From the NCBI RefSeq assembly GCF_001544475.1, contig NZ_FCNW02000008.1:114029-178028 (forward strand): a stretch of 64,000 nt of DNA, given 5' to 3'. A program made the position numbers and the translations under genes. Below the pieces are notes generated by a model. The model saw only the letters and a program-made list of their open reading frames with translations, made no database searches and had not been told where the DNA came from. The DNA is from Caballeronia humi (GTDB lineage: Bacteria; Pseudomonadota; Gammaproteobacteria; Burkholderiales; Burkholderiaceae). Shown piece after piece: positions 1 to 8,852 of this stretch (the stretch's first letter is position 1; every line of letters begins with the position of its first letter).

Positions 1-74
1 ATGCGCAGAAGATCGCGGTAATGAAACTCTATCAACTGCTTTTGTGCGATAGCTTCCAATATCAGTCGTTCCAT
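1..74 (-). CDS. N-terminal fragment of a small hypothetical protein (runs off the window)
   Basis: Read on the minus strand, an ATG at 74-72 opens a frame of 24 codons to the window edge, beginning MERLILEAIAQKQLIEFHYR. A GAGGG ribosome-binding sequence sits about five bases before the start. The stretch resembles the first helix and strand of short WYL-like hypothetical proteins common in Burkholderiaceae (a resemblance recalled, not searched). The rest lies outside, so function cannot be given. Bases 75-240, between this start and the next gene's stop, show nothing recognisable. Confidence 0.55.
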   Translation of the reverse strand, partial: MERLILEAIAQKQLIEFHYRDLLR

Positions 75-240
75 TTGACCCTCGGTTTGTTGTCCAGCAA
101 GACCTGCTCGTCGGTAGCAACGAGACGGCAATACCTGCCAGAAAATTTATCGTATGATCAATGTAACCGGTAAACGTTGCCGACGCCAGAGCGAATTGTT
201 CGAGGCCGATTAACCTCAGACCGCCTGGGAGTTGGCTTCG

Positions 241-1143
241 TTACCCCAACTCCTCCCCCAAAAACTCCACACAAACTCTAACCTTCGCCGAAGCCGCCAC
301 TCTAGCCGGATAAACCGCCCAAACATTAGCGCTTTGGGTAACGTCGGGCAGCACCTGCACCAACGCCCCACTTTCAAGCAAGGGCCGAACATCCCACATC
401 GACCGCAGCACAATCCCTCGCCCGGCAAGCGCCCATTGCACCGCCACCTCCCCATGATTAGTAGACAAAGGCCCGGTCACCTTAATAGAAGTCATCTCCC
501 CACGCACGCTCAAACGCCAGAGCCCAAACGGATGATCCCGTTCCTTGATCGCAAGACACTGATGCGCCCCAAGATCCGCCACCGTCTTCGGCACCCCATG
601 CTTCTCCACATACCCCGGCGACGCACACAAAACCCGATGATTCTCCGCCAGCTTCTTCGCGATCAAATGCGGCGCGATGTCATCGCCGATCCGCACATCG
701 AGATCGAACCCTTCCCCCGCGACATCCACGATCCGATCAAACAACTCCAGCCGCACGCTCAACTGCGGATACCGCTCCGTCAATCGTGCCAGAGCAGGCG
801 CCACAACATGCCGCCCAAACCCAAAACTACTGGACACCGAAAGCGTCCCCCGTGGCAGGCGTCTCGTAGTCGAAACGTCCTCGACTAGCTGATCGACGTC
901 GTCCAGAATCTTCTCGGCCCATGCGTAAACGCGCTCTCCCGCCTCGGTAATCGCCACCCGACGCGTCGACCGGTGCAGCAGTCGCGTGCCGAGGTCCGCC
1001 TCCAGCACGCTCACCCGCTTGCTGACATACGCTGCCGACACCGAAAGCGCGTCGGCAGCCGCGCTGAAGCTGGCTTTGCGAGCAACGAGGCAGAAAACAC
1101 GCAGGTCGTCGAGATTCGGCGTAGGGTTCAAAACTTTCTTCAC
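241..1143 (-). CDS. LysR-family transcriptional regulator (TtuA/DmlR-like)
   Basis: An N-terminal winged helix-turn-helix (FSAAADALSVSAAYVSKRV, about residues 22-40) is followed by the LysR substrate-binding domain. About 300 aa, normal for the family. The opening NLDDLRVFCLVARKASF is typical of the group that regulates tartrate and D-malate dehydrogenases. It is transcribed away from just such a dehydrogenase gene (1238), with under 100 bp between them, so it is probably that operon's regulator and its ligand may be a hydroxy-dicarboxylate (inference). The start is uncertain: there is no in-frame ATG near the beginning. GTG at 1143 is used here; TTG at 1131 or 1173 are alternatives. Confidence 0.88.
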   Translation of the reverse strand: MKKVLNPTPNLDDLRVFCLVARKASFSAAADALSVSAAYVSKRVSVLEADLGTRLLHRSTRRVAITEAGERVYAWAEKILDDVDQLVEDVSTTRRLPRGTLSVSSSFGFGRHVVAPALARLTERYPQLSVRLELFDRIVDVAGEGFDLDVRIGDDIAPHLIAKKLAENHRVLCASPGYVEKHGVPKTVADLGAHQCLAIKERDHPFGLWRLSVRGEMTSIKVTGPLSTNHGEVAVQWALAGRGIVLRSMWDVRPLLESGALVQVLPDVTQSANVWAVYPARVAASAKVRVCVEFLGEELG

Positions 1144-1237
1144 GATACGTGCATAGTGGCTTAACCAAAACAACGATTCTAAGATGTTCGAGCAGGAATA
1201 AACTATCCCTCATCGACACTTTCATCAGGAGACTCGC

Positions 1238-2317
1238 ATGAGCAAGACATACCGGATCGCCGTCATTCCCGGAGACGGAATCGGCAAGGAAGTGATGCCC
1301 GAAGGCCTGCGCGCGCTCGACGCCGTCAGCAAGCGCTTCAATATCGCGATTGAATACCAGCACATCGAGTGGGCAAGCTGCGACTACTACGCCAAGCACG
1401 GCCAGATGATGCCGGACGACTGGAAGTCGCAGCTCGAAGGCGCCGACGCGATCCTCTTCGGCGCGGTCGGCTGGCCCGACACCGTGCCCGATCACGTCTC
1501 GCTCTGGGGATCGCTACTCAAGTTTCGCCGCGAATTCGACCAGTACATCAACCTGCGCCCGGCGCGTCTCTTCGACGGCGTGCCCTCCCCGCTCGCGGGC
1601 CGCAAAGCCGGCGACATCGACTTCATGATCGTGCGCGAAAACACCGAAGGCGAATATTCGTCGGTCGGCGGCACGATGTTCGAAGGCACGGACCGCGAAC
1701 TCGTGATGCAGCAATCGATCTTCACGCGCAAGGGCTCGGAGCGCGTGCTGAAGTTCGCATTCGATCTCGCCATGCGCCGCGAGAAGAAGATCACCGTCGC
1801 GACGAAAAGCAACGGCATCTCGATCAGCATGCCGTGGTGGGATGCACGCGCCGCCGAAGTCGCCGCGCTCTACCCCGACGTGAAATGGGACAAGCAGCAC
1901 ATCGACATCCTCTGCGCGCGCTTCGTGCTGAACCCGGATCGCTTCGACGTGGTCGTCGCGACCAATCTCTTCGGCGACATCCTCTCGGACCTGGGCCCCG
2001 CGTGCACCGGCACGATCGGCATCGCGCCGTCGGGCAACCTGAATCCGGAAGGCACGTTCCCGTCGCTCTTCGAACCGGTCCACGGCTCGGCACCCGACAT
2101 CTCCGGCAAGAACATCGCCAACCCGATCGCGATGGTCTGGTCCGCCGCGATGATGCTCGACTTCCTCGGCGGCGGCCAGGGCGTGGAACGCGAAGCGCAC
2201 GACGCAATGCTTGCCGCCATCGAAGCGGTATTGAAGGAAGGCCCGCATACCGGCGACCTCGGCGGCAAGGCCAATACGACCGAAGTCGGCAAGGCCATTG
2301 CCGAACGCCTCGCGTGA
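1238..2317 (+). CDS. Tartrate dehydrogenase / D-malate decarboxylating dehydrogenase
   Basis: A 359-aa member of the isocitrate/isopropylmalate dehydrogenase family. The N-terminus has the IPGDGIGKEVMPEG motif, the middle has the substrate-binding arginines of FRREFDQYINLRPAR and MIVRENTEGEYS, and the C-terminal half has the metal-binding aspartates of LFGDILSDLGP and the NAD loop FEPVHGSAPDI. These enzymes oxidatively decarboxylate D-malate or tartrate with NAD+ and a divalent metal in the cytosol. Substrate preference cannot be decided from sequence. It is first in a four-gene plus-strand operon and divergent from a LysR regulator of the matching subgroup. An AGGAG ribosome-binding site (1227-1231) precedes the ATG. 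Confidence 0.92.
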   Translation: MSKTYRIAVIPGDGIGKEVMPEGLRALDAVSKRFNIAIEYQHIEWASCDYYAKHGQMMPDDWKSQLEGADAILFGAVGWPDTVPDHVSLWGSLLKFRREFDQYINLRPARLFDGVPSPLAGRKAGDIDFMIVRENTEGEYSSVGGTMFEGTDRELVMQQSIFTRKGSERVLKFAFDLAMRREKKITVATKSNGISISMPWWDARAAEVAALYPDVKWDKQHIDILCARFVLNPDRFDVVVATNLFGDILSDLGPACTGTIGIAPSGNLNPEGTFPSLFEPVHGSAPDISGKNIANPIAMVWSAAMMLDFLGGGQGVEREAHDAMLAAIEAVLKEGPHTGDLGGKANTTEVGKAIAERLA

Positions 2318-2342
2318 TCGAAGTGTGAAAGGAGTCTGCAAC

Positions 2343-3815
2343 ATGGCATCGAAGCTGGAACTCAAGGACCTGATCCGTCCCGACAACTTCATCGACGGCA
2401 AGTGGGTCGCCGCCGCGAGCGGCAAGCGCTTCGGCGTGACGAACCCGGCGACGGGCGAAGTCATCGCCGACGTCGCCGACAGCGGTGAAGCCGACGCGCG
2501 CGCCGCCACCGACGCCGCCGCGCGCGCCTTCCCCGCGTGGCGCGACGCGCTGCCCAAAGAGCGCGCGGCGGTGCTGCATCGCTGGCACGACCTGATGATG
2601 GAAAACGCCGACGCGCTCGGCCGGCTCATCTCGCTCGAACAGGGCAAGCCGTTCGCGGAAGGCCGCGGCGAGGTGCTGTACGGCGCGTCCTACGTGAAGT
2701 GGTTCGCGGACGAAGCGACGCGCATCTACGGCGACATCATTCCGCAGCAGCAGCGCGGCAAGCGGATGACGGCGGTGAAGGAGCCGGTCGGCATCGTCGC
2801 GGCGATCACGCCGTGGAATTTCCCGCTCGCGATGATCGCGCGCAAGATCGCGCCCGCGCTGGCGGCGGGGTGCACGGTCGTCGGCAAGCCGGCCGAGGAC
2901 ACGCCGCTCACCGCGCTCGCGCTCGTCCTGCTCGCGCATGAGGCGGGCGTGCCGCCGGGCGTGCTGAACCTGATCGCGGCGTCGCGCGAGAACGCGGTGT
3001 CGGCCGTCGCCTCGTGGCTGCATGACAGCCGCGTGCGCAAGATCACGTTCACCGGCTCGACGCCGGTCGGCAAGTATCTGGCGCGCGAATCAGCGGAGAC
3101 GTTGAAGAAGCTGTCGCTGGAACTGGGCGGCAACGCGCCCTTCATCGTCTTCGACGACGCCGATCTCGACGCCGCCGTCACGGGCCTCCTCGTCTCGAAG
3201 TTCCGCAACGGCGGGCAGACGTGCGTGTGTCCGAATCGCGTGTACGTGCAATCGGGCGTGTACGAAAAGTTCGGCGACATGCTCGCGAAACGCGTCGCGG
3301 CGCTGAAGGTCGCGCCCGCCACCGACCCCGACGCGCAGATCGGCCCGATGATCAACGCGCGCGCAATCGACAAGATCGTGCGCCACGTCGACGATGCCGT
3401 GGCCCAAGGTGCGCGCGTGCTCGCGGGCGGCAAGCGGCTGACCGCGCTCGGACCGAACTACTACGCGCCGACCGTGCTCGCCGATGCCACGTCCGCGATG
3501 CAATTGAGCTGTGAAGAGACGTTCGGCCCGGTCGTGCCGTTGTTCCGTTTCGACGACGAAGCCGAAGCGCTACGCGCCGCCAACGACACGCCGTTCGGCC
3601 TCGCGTCGTACTTCTATAGTCAGGACATTCGCCGCATCGACCGGGTGTCACGCGGGCTCGAAGCGGGCATCGTCGGCATCAACGAAGGCGCGCTCGCGAG
3701 CGAAGCGGCGCCGTTCGGCGGCGTGAAGGAATCGGGCTACGGCCGCGAGGGATCGAAGTACGGTCTCGACGATTACCTGTCGATCAAATATCTCTGCCAG
3801 GGCGGTCTCGAATGA
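2343..3815 (+). CDS. NAD(P)-dependent succinate-semialdehyde-type dehydrogenase
   Basis: A 490-aa aldehyde dehydrogenase. Visible landmarks are TPWNFPLAMIARKIAPALAA, the cofactor loop FTGSTPVGK, the general base Glu in LELGGNAPF, the nucleophilic Cys in GGQTCVCPNR and the C-terminal APFGGVKESGYGREG. The overall pattern matches the GabD class, which oxidises succinate semialdehyde to succinate, though related aldehydes are possible. The Cys-x-Cys at the active site is the arrangement known in E. coli GabD. The start at 2343 is preferred because GAAAGGAG lies just upstream; a longer frame from 2298 overlaps the preceding gene. It overlaps the next gene by ATGA. Confidence 0.9.
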   Translation: MASKLELKDLIRPDNFIDGKWVAAASGKRFGVTNPATGEVIADVADSGEADARAATDAAARAFPAWRDALPKERAAVLHRWHDLMMENADALGRLISLEQGKPFAEGRGEVLYGASYVKWFADEATRIYGDIIPQQQRGKRMTAVKEPVGIVAAITPWNFPLAMIARKIAPALAAGCTVVGKPAEDTPLTALALVLLAHEAGVPPGVLNLIAASRENAVSAVASWLHDSRVRKITFTGSTPVGKYLARESAETLKKLSLELGGNAPFIVFDDADLDAAVTGLLVSKFRNGGQTCVCPNRVYVQSGVYEKFGDMLAKRVAALKVAPATDPDAQIGPMINARAIDKIVRHVDDAVAQGARVLAGGKRLTALGPNYYAPTVLADATSAMQLSCEETFGPVVPLFRFDDEAEALRAANDTPFGLASYFYSQDIRRIDRVSRGLEAGIVGINEGALASEAAPFGGVKESGYGREGSKYGLDDYLSIKYLCQGGLE

Positions 3816-4789
3816 GCATCGAAGCCTATCCGATCGAAGTCGCGTTCCCCGATATCTCCGCGCACGAAGCGAGCGACTCGGGTATCGCGTACGTGCATAC
3901 GTTCGACTCCGGCGTCGCCGGGCCGCACGTGATGATCAACGCGCTCACGCACGGCAACGAAGTGTGCGGCGCGATCGTCGTCGATGCGCTCTTGCGCGCG
4001 AAGTTGCGGCCACGTCGCGGTCGCCTGACGCTTGCCTTCGCGAACGTCGCGGCGTATCTGAGCTTCGATGCGTCGAAGCCCGACGCCGCGCGTTTCGTCG
4101 ATCAGGACTTCAACCGCGTGTGGACCGCGAAGACGCTCGACGACACGTCGCGTGTCTCCAGTGAACTCGAACGCGCGCGCACGATGCGTCCCGTGATCGA
4201 TACCGTCGATCTCCTGCTCGACCTCCATTCGATGCACGAGAAAAGCAAGCCGCTGATCGTGGCGGGACCGCTTGCGAAGGGCATCGAGTTGTCGGCGAAG
4301 CTTGGAGCACCCACGACCGTGATCTGCGACGAAGGCCATCCTGAAGGCCGTCGCATGCGCGATTACGAAGGCTTCGGCGATGCCGCGAGTCCGAAGAACG
4401 CGCTCCTGATCGAATGCGGACAGCATTGGGAGGCGAGCGCCGTCGATGTCGCGCGCGATGTCACCGCGCGCTTTCTGACGCTCTCGGGCGTGGTCGATGC
4501 AAGCGACTTGCCGCAAGACTGGTTCGCGCCGCTGCCCGATGAAATGCTCGTCGTGCGGGTGACGGAACCGGTGGTTGCAGAGAGTCTCGACTTCAAATTC
4601 GCCGGGCCTTATACCGGTCTCGAAGTCTTCGAGAAAGCAGGCAGCGTGATCGGCTGGTCGGAGGGAAAGGCGGTCGTTACGCCTTACGACGACTGCATGC
4701 TCGTGATGCCATCGCTCAGGCAACTGCGCCCGGGCGTGACCGTCGTGCGGCTCGGCAAGATCGAGCAGCGCATCGCTGCTTCACGCTGA
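3812..4789 (+). CDS. Succinylglutamate desuccinylase/aspartoacylase-family zinc hydrolase
   Basis: 325 aa with the M14/aspartoacylase zinc signature: His47-x-x-Glu50 in NALTHGNEVCG and a further His139 in LLDLHSMH. Family members cleave N-acyl amino acids, releasing the acyl group and the free amino acid. The 4-bp ATGA overlap with the upstream aldehyde dehydrogenase indicates translational coupling. Together with the semialdehyde dehydrogenase it might release and oxidise a C4 unit from an acylated amine (inference). No signal peptide; cytosolic. Confidence 0.8.
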   Translation: MSIEAYPIEVAFPDISAHEASDSGIAYVHTFDSGVAGPHVMINALTHGNEVCGAIVVDALLRAKLRPRRGRLTLAFANVAAYLSFDASKPDAARFVDQDFNRVWTAKTLDDTSRVSSELERARTMRPVIDTVDLLLDLHSMHEKSKPLIVAGPLAKGIELSAKLGAPTTVICDEGHPEGRRMRDYEGFGDAASPKNALLIECGQHWEASAVDVARDVTARFLTLSGVVDASDLPQDWFAPLPDEMLVVRVTEPVVAESLDFKFAGPYTGLEVFEKAGSVIGWSEGKAVVTPYDDCMLVMPSLRQLRPGVTVVRLGKIEQRIAASR

Positions 4790-4818
4790 ACCTTTAACCC
4801 TCACCGAATACGAGCGAC

Positions 4819-5163
4819 ATGAAAGTACAGCAGATCAGGCAGAGCATCGCCCTCGAAGGACTGGAAGACTGGGGCACGGCAGGCCTCCCCGGCACGCCGG
4901 AGATTCGCGTCTCCGGCGCACAGCGCGTGATTCCGGGCGCAGAAGCGATCGATACGGGCATCTTCGAATGCACGCCCGGCACGTATCGGCGCTCGGTGAA
5001 GCAGGCGGAAGTAATGCACATGCTTAGCGGAAGCGGCCGCTTTACGCCCGATGGCGAAGACACGGTTCACTTCAAAGGCGGCGATACGCTCTTCTTCGAA
5101 GCAAATACAGAAGGACTGTGGGAAGTCGAAGAGACGATGCGCAAGGTGTATGTGATTTTCTGA
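4819..5163 (+). CDS. Small single-domain cupin (DUF861/Cupin_3 type)
   Basis: 114 aa with one cupin barrel. The core reads EVMHMLSGSGRFTPDGEDT, then FKGGDTLFFEANTEGLWEV, which fits the short cupins related to ureidoglycine aminohydrolase. Only some of the usual metal-binding histidines are present, so it may bind a small ligand and not act as a metalloenzyme. It is the last gene of the operon begun at 1238, with a strong terminator 10 bp after its stop. Function unknown. Confidence 0.75.
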   Translation: MKVQQIRQSIALEGLEDWGTAGLPGTPEIRVSGAQRVIPGAEAIDTGIFECTPGTYRRSVKQAEVMHMLSGSGRFTPDGEDTVHFKGGDTLFFEANTEGLWEVEETMRKVYVIF

Positions 5164-5171
5164 TCGCTTCT

Positions 5172-5206
5172 GGAAACGGGGCGCATCGTCGATGCGCCCC
5201 GTTTCC
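5172..5206. terminator. Bidirectional rho-independent terminator
   Basis: A perfect 16-bp inverted repeat, GGAAACGGGGCGCATC (5172-5187) and its complement (5191-5206), has a 3-nt loop. The A-rich and T-rich bases within and beside the stem serve both directions. It lies between the convergent stops of the cupin gene and the MFS gene. Confidence 0.9.
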
Positions 5207-5210
5207 TTTA

Positions 5211-6614
5211 TCAAGCCTCAAGCTGCTCCAGCACCTTCCCCTTCGTCTCGATTCCGAGAAAATGCACCGCGACGGCCGCCAGCACCGGCACGGCGGCGAG
5301 CAGATAGAACGCCATGTCCAGATTGCCGCCCACGAGCGTCTTGCCCACCAGCGCAGGCGCGAAAATCGCCGCGATCTTCAGCCACGCGCCGCCCAGACCG
5401 CAGCCGAACGCGCGAATACTCGTCGGATAAAGCTCCGGCGTGTACACGTAAGCGGTGATGAACCCGCACGCCATGAAGCCGAGCGCCAGCGCGCAGAACG
5501 TCGCGACCACATACACCGACTGCGTATGGAACACGCCCGCCAGCACGAGCGACACTGCGCACAGCACGAACGACAGGTTGATCACCGGCTTGCGCCCGAC
5601 CTTGTCCACGATGAGCGCGCACGTCAGCGAGCCGAGCACGCCGAGCACCGATGCCGCGACCGCCAGGTTCAGCGCAAGTTGCAGCGGCGCGTGATACACG
5701 GTCTTGTAGATCGTCGGGAGCCACGTCGATAGGCCGTACTGGATCACGCCGCACGTCATCCACAGCAGCGCGACCGCGACGGTGCGCTTGATGTAGGCGC
5801 GACCAAACAGATCGGCCATGCGGCGCTTCGGGTGACGATGCACCATCGCTTCGAACTCGGCCACGTCCTTCACCGGCGGCAGCGGGCCTTTCACACTCGC
5901 TTCGAACGCGTTGAGCGCGCGGTCGGCATCGGCCATGCGCTCGCGCTCGCCGAGCCAGCGCGGCGATTCGGGCACGAGCACGCGCAGAAGGAAGAACAGC
6001 ACGAGCGGCACGCCGCCGATGAAGTACATCGCTTCCCAGCCGAAGCGCGGCACGATCCACGCGCCGAGCGCATTCGATGCGAGCAGGCCGATCGGGAACA
6101 CGATCTCATACAGCAGCACGAAGCGCCCGCGTCCGTGAGCGCGTGTGATCTCGTTGATGTAAGTCGCCGCCACCGGCAACTCGCCGCCGAGCCCCAATCC
6201 CTGCACGATGCGCAGCGCGACGAATACGGCGAACGTCGGCGCAAAGCCGCACGCGATGCTCGTGAGGCCGATGATTCCCGAACTCCACGCAATCGCCCGC
6301 ACGCGGCCGTAGCGTTCCGCGAGCGACGGGAACAGGAACGCGCCGATCAGTTGCCCGATTGATCCCGACGCGATCAAAAAGCCGACCTGTCCGGGCGTCA
6401 GCCCCCACTTCTGGATGAGCAGCGGCAGCGTGGCCGCGATAGTGATGACGTCGAAGCCGTCGAAGAAGGTCGCCGCGCCGATCAGAATCCGCGCGCGCAC
6501 CTGCATGGCGTTCGCCGGCAGGCGCTCGATGCGCGCGATGATCGACCCTTTGGTCACCGTGCCCGAGACGCTGGCGCCGCCCTGCTCCGCGATCGTGTTG
6601 CCGATAGTTCTCAT
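5211..6614 (-). CDS. MFS transporter, aromatic acid:H+ symporter (AAHS) type
   Basis: A 467-aa protein with twelve predicted membrane segments. FFDGFDVITIAATLP in TM1 carries the acidic pair typical of the aromatic acid/H+ symporters (PcaK, BenK, MhpT group), and the loop 2-3 motif reads GAFLFPSLAERYGR. Expected role: uptake of a carboxylated aromatic compound across the inner membrane. It is the last gene of the 14-gene oxygenase operon, 40 bp after the ferredoxin reductase gene, so its substrate is probably the operon's growth substrate (inference). Start chosen at 6614 because AGGGA precedes it and homologs begin near here; an upstream in-frame start at 6695 would overlap the reductase gene. 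Confidence 0.88.
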   Translation of the reverse strand: MRTIGNTIAEQGGASVSGTVTKGSIIARIERLPANAMQVRARILIGAATFFDGFDVITIAATLPLLIQKWGLTPGQVGFLIASGSIGQLIGAFLFPSLAERYGRVRAIAWSSGIIGLTSIACGFAPTFAVFVALRIVQGLGLGGELPVAATYINEITRAHGRGRFVLLYEIVFPIGLLASNALGAWIVPRFGWEAMYFIGGVPLVLFFLLRVLVPESPRWLGERERMADADRALNAFEASVKGPLPPVKDVAEFEAMVHRHPKRRMADLFGRAYIKRTVAVALLWMTCGVIQYGLSTWLPTIYKTVYHAPLQLALNLAVAASVLGVLGSLTCALIVDKVGRKPVINLSFVLCAVSLVLAGVFHTQSVYVVATFCALALGFMACGFITAYVYTPELYPTSIRAFGCGLGGAWLKIAAIFAPALVGKTLVGGNLDMAFYLLAAVPVLAAVAVHFLGIETKGKVLEQLEA

Positions 6615-6654
6615 GCCTGTTCCCTGTCGTGTTGTGTGCCGATCGAGCCAGCGC

Positions 6655-7884
6655 TCAGGCGAGCGCTTTGCCCGCATCGACGAGCGTCGCGACATCCACC
6701 GCGCGCCCCTGTCCCATCCATTTGCGCGCGAGCTTCAGATCGCGCGGCGAGTTGATCGCGATGACGCCGCGAATCATGCCATCGTCGAGGAAGAAGAGCG
6801 TCGCGCGCCTCGCCTGCAGATCGCCGCGCACGGCGGGTTCGACGCCCGCCGGAATGTCGCCGAGAATCTGCAGGTTCACGTCGTACTGATCCGACCAGAA
6901 CCACGGAATCTCCGCGTATGGCGCGCGCACGCCCATCAGCGCCTTCGCGGTCGCGATCGCCTGGTTCTGCGCGTTCGCCCACGATTCGAGCCGCACGCGG
7001 CGCTTCAGCCACGCGTTTGGATGATTCGCGACGTCGCCGCAAGCGAACACGCAGGGGTCGCTCGTCGCACCGAATTCATCGACGACGATGCCGTCGTTCA
7101 CTTCCAGCCCGGCGTTTTCCGCGAGCGACGTATGCGGCGTCAGCCCGATGCCCGCCACGGCGAAATCGGCGTCGAGCGTCGAGCCATCGGCGAACCTGGC
7201 GCGCACGCCTTCGTCGCGATCGTCGACCGACACGAGCGCTGCGTTCAGGCGAATATCGACGCCGTTCGAGCGATGCAACTCAAGCAGGAAGTCCGACACG
7301 CCCTGCGGCACCGACCGTCCGCAAAGACGCGGCGCGCCTTCGACGACCGTCACGTCGACGCCCAGCTTGCGCGCCGTCGCCGCCACTTCGAGTCCAATCC
7401 AGCCGCCGCCGATCACCAGCACGCGCTGGCTCTGGCGAAGCCGCGAGCCGAGCGTGACGGCATCGTCGAGCGTGCGCAGATACGTGACGTGCGAGGTTCT
7501 GACGAGCCACTCGGCCAAACGACGTGCGGCGCCGCCGGTCGCGATCACGAGGCGGTCGTAGCGCACCTCGCGGCCGCTCGCCGTATGCACGATGCGCGCC
7601 GCGCGATCGATCGACGTTGCGCAATCCGGCTGCCACGCTTCGACGTCGAGCGCCGCGAAATCGTCGGTGTTGACGAGGCGCACGGTGTCGATACCGGCGT
7701 CGCCCGAAAGCACGGCCTTTGAGAGCGGCGGACGCTCGTAAGGCAGATGGATCTCGTCGGCGATCATCACGAGGCGGCCGTCGAAGCCTTCCTTGCGCAA
7801 GGTCTTCACGATCCAGCCCGCCGCCTGTCCGCCGCCGATCACGACGATCGTGCGCGGCGCGTCCTGCATGATGTCGTCAGCCAT
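6655..7884 (-). CDS. Ferredoxin--NAD(P)+ reductase component of the Rieske oxygenase
   Basis: 409 aa with two dinucleotide-binding motifs: FAD site VVIGGGQAAGW near residue 14 and NAD site VLVIGGGWIGLEVAATA near residue 150. The FAD-binding CGDVANHPN and a BphA4-type C-terminal domain follow. Such proteins pass electrons from NADH to a Rieske ferredoxin. Within this operon the partner would be the ferredoxin at 18089-18406, encoded at the opposite end about 10 kb away. Its first bases overlap the end of the extradiol dioxygenase gene by 8 bp. Confidence 0.9.
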   Translation of the reverse strand: MADDIMQDAPRTIVVIGGGQAAGWIVKTLRKEGFDGRLVMIADEIHLPYERPPLSKAVLSGDAGIDTVRLVNTDDFAALDVEAWQPDCATSIDRAARIVHTASGREVRYDRLVIATGGAARRLAEWLVRTSHVTYLRTLDDAVTLGSRLRQSQRVLVIGGGWIGLEVAATARKLGVDVTVVEGAPRLCGRSVPQGVSDFLLELHRSNGVDIRLNAALVSVDDRDEGVRARFADGSTLDADFAVAGIGLTPHTSLAENAGLEVNDGIVVDEFGATSDPCVFACGDVANHPNAWLKRRVRLESWANAQNQAIATAKALMGVRAPYAEIPWFWSDQYDVNLQILGDIPAGVEPAVRGDLQARRATLFFLDDGMIRGVIAINSPRDLKLARKWMGQGRAVDVATLVDAGKALA

Positions 7885-8842
7885 TTTTCCGCTCCGTCAT
7901 GAACTTGCCCTCGGGCGCCTTCGCGTTCTTCTGACGGCGCGTATTGCCGTCGAGCCCGCCATCGACCGCCCATTCCGCGAATACGGTCGGCCCCGGCTCG
8001 AAGTCGCGCGGCTGCCACTCGGGCGTGAGAATGTCCTCGTCCGCGTAGTACTCGATCAACCCGCCCGCCGGATTCTGGAAGTACCAGAAATACGCCGACG
8101 ACACCGGATGCCGCCCCGGCCCGAGCTGCGTCGTCCAGCCGCAGCGGCTGATGTGCAGGCCGCCGCCGAACACTTCGTGGATGTCGCGCACGGTGAACGC
8201 GACGTGATTCAGGCCGCGCTTGCCGTCGGGCAGTTGCAGCAGGAACAGGTCGTGATGCCCGCCGTGCGGCGCGCAGCGCATGAACGCGCCGCGTCCCGGA
8301 TAGCGGTCCGAGGTCTCGAAGCCGAGCAGCTCGTGATAGAACTTCTCCTGCTCGGCGACGCAGTTCGTGAAGAACACGACATGCCCCACTTCGACCGGCT
8401 CCGCGCGCTCGTATACCGGACTCGGCGTATCGACGCGCAGGGTTTGGCCCCACACGTTTGAAGGCGAGCCCTTTGCGTCGATCGCGCGCTTGCGTGTGAC
8501 TTCGACGCGGATCGCCATGCCGTTCGGATCGATGCAACCGACCGCCGACTCCGTTTCGAAATGTCCCGGCTGACCGGCGAAGCGTCCTCGCAAGGCGTCG
8601 AGTTCTGCGTTCGTCGCCACGCCCCAGGTCACTTCGCGCAAGGTCGGACCTGGCTCGAAAGCGGGCGGCAGCGACGGGTCGTTCGCATCGACAGCTAGGA
8701 TCGTGCAGCCGTTGAGCGACTCGAAGCGCGCGCGGGTTTCGTCGTGTGCGACTTCCTTCAGGCCCCAGTCGGCGAAGAAGCGCCGGCAGGTGTCGAGGTC
8801 GGTCACACCGTAGGTAATCTGTTCAATGCCAAGGATCGTCAT
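7877..8842 (-). CDS. Extradiol (meta-cleavage) dioxygenase of the VOC superfamily
   Basis: 321 aa, two tandem vicinal-oxygen-chelate domains as in catechol 2,3-dioxygenase and 2,3-dihydroxybiphenyl dioxygenase. The iron ligands are visible in the C-terminal domain as His154 (EVGHVVFF), His213 (GLNHVAFTV) and Glu264 (GGLIEYYAD). The expected reaction is cleavage of a catechol next to its hydroxyls with O2, giving a hydroxymuconic semialdehyde-type product. An alpha/beta hydrolase and an aldehyde dehydrogenase, the two classic next enzymes, are in the same operon. The catechol substrate is not identifiable from sequence. Confidence 0.88.
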   Translation of the reverse strand: MTILGIEQITYGVTDLDTCRRFFADWGLKEVAHDETRARFESLNGCTILAVDANDPSLPPAFEPGPTLREVTWGVATNAELDALRGRFAGQPGHFETESAVGCIDPNGMAIRVEVTRKRAIDAKGSPSNVWGQTLRVDTPSPVYERAEPVEVGHVVFFTNCVAEQEKFYHELLGFETSDRYPGRGAFMRCAPHGGHHDLFLLQLPDGKRGLNHVAFTVRDIHEVFGGGLHISRCGWTTQLGPGRHPVSSAYFWYFQNPAGGLIEYYADEDILTPEWQPRDFEPGPTVFAEWAVDGGLDGNTRRQKNAKAPEGKFMTERKNG

Positions 8843-8852
8843 AGGTGCCTCT

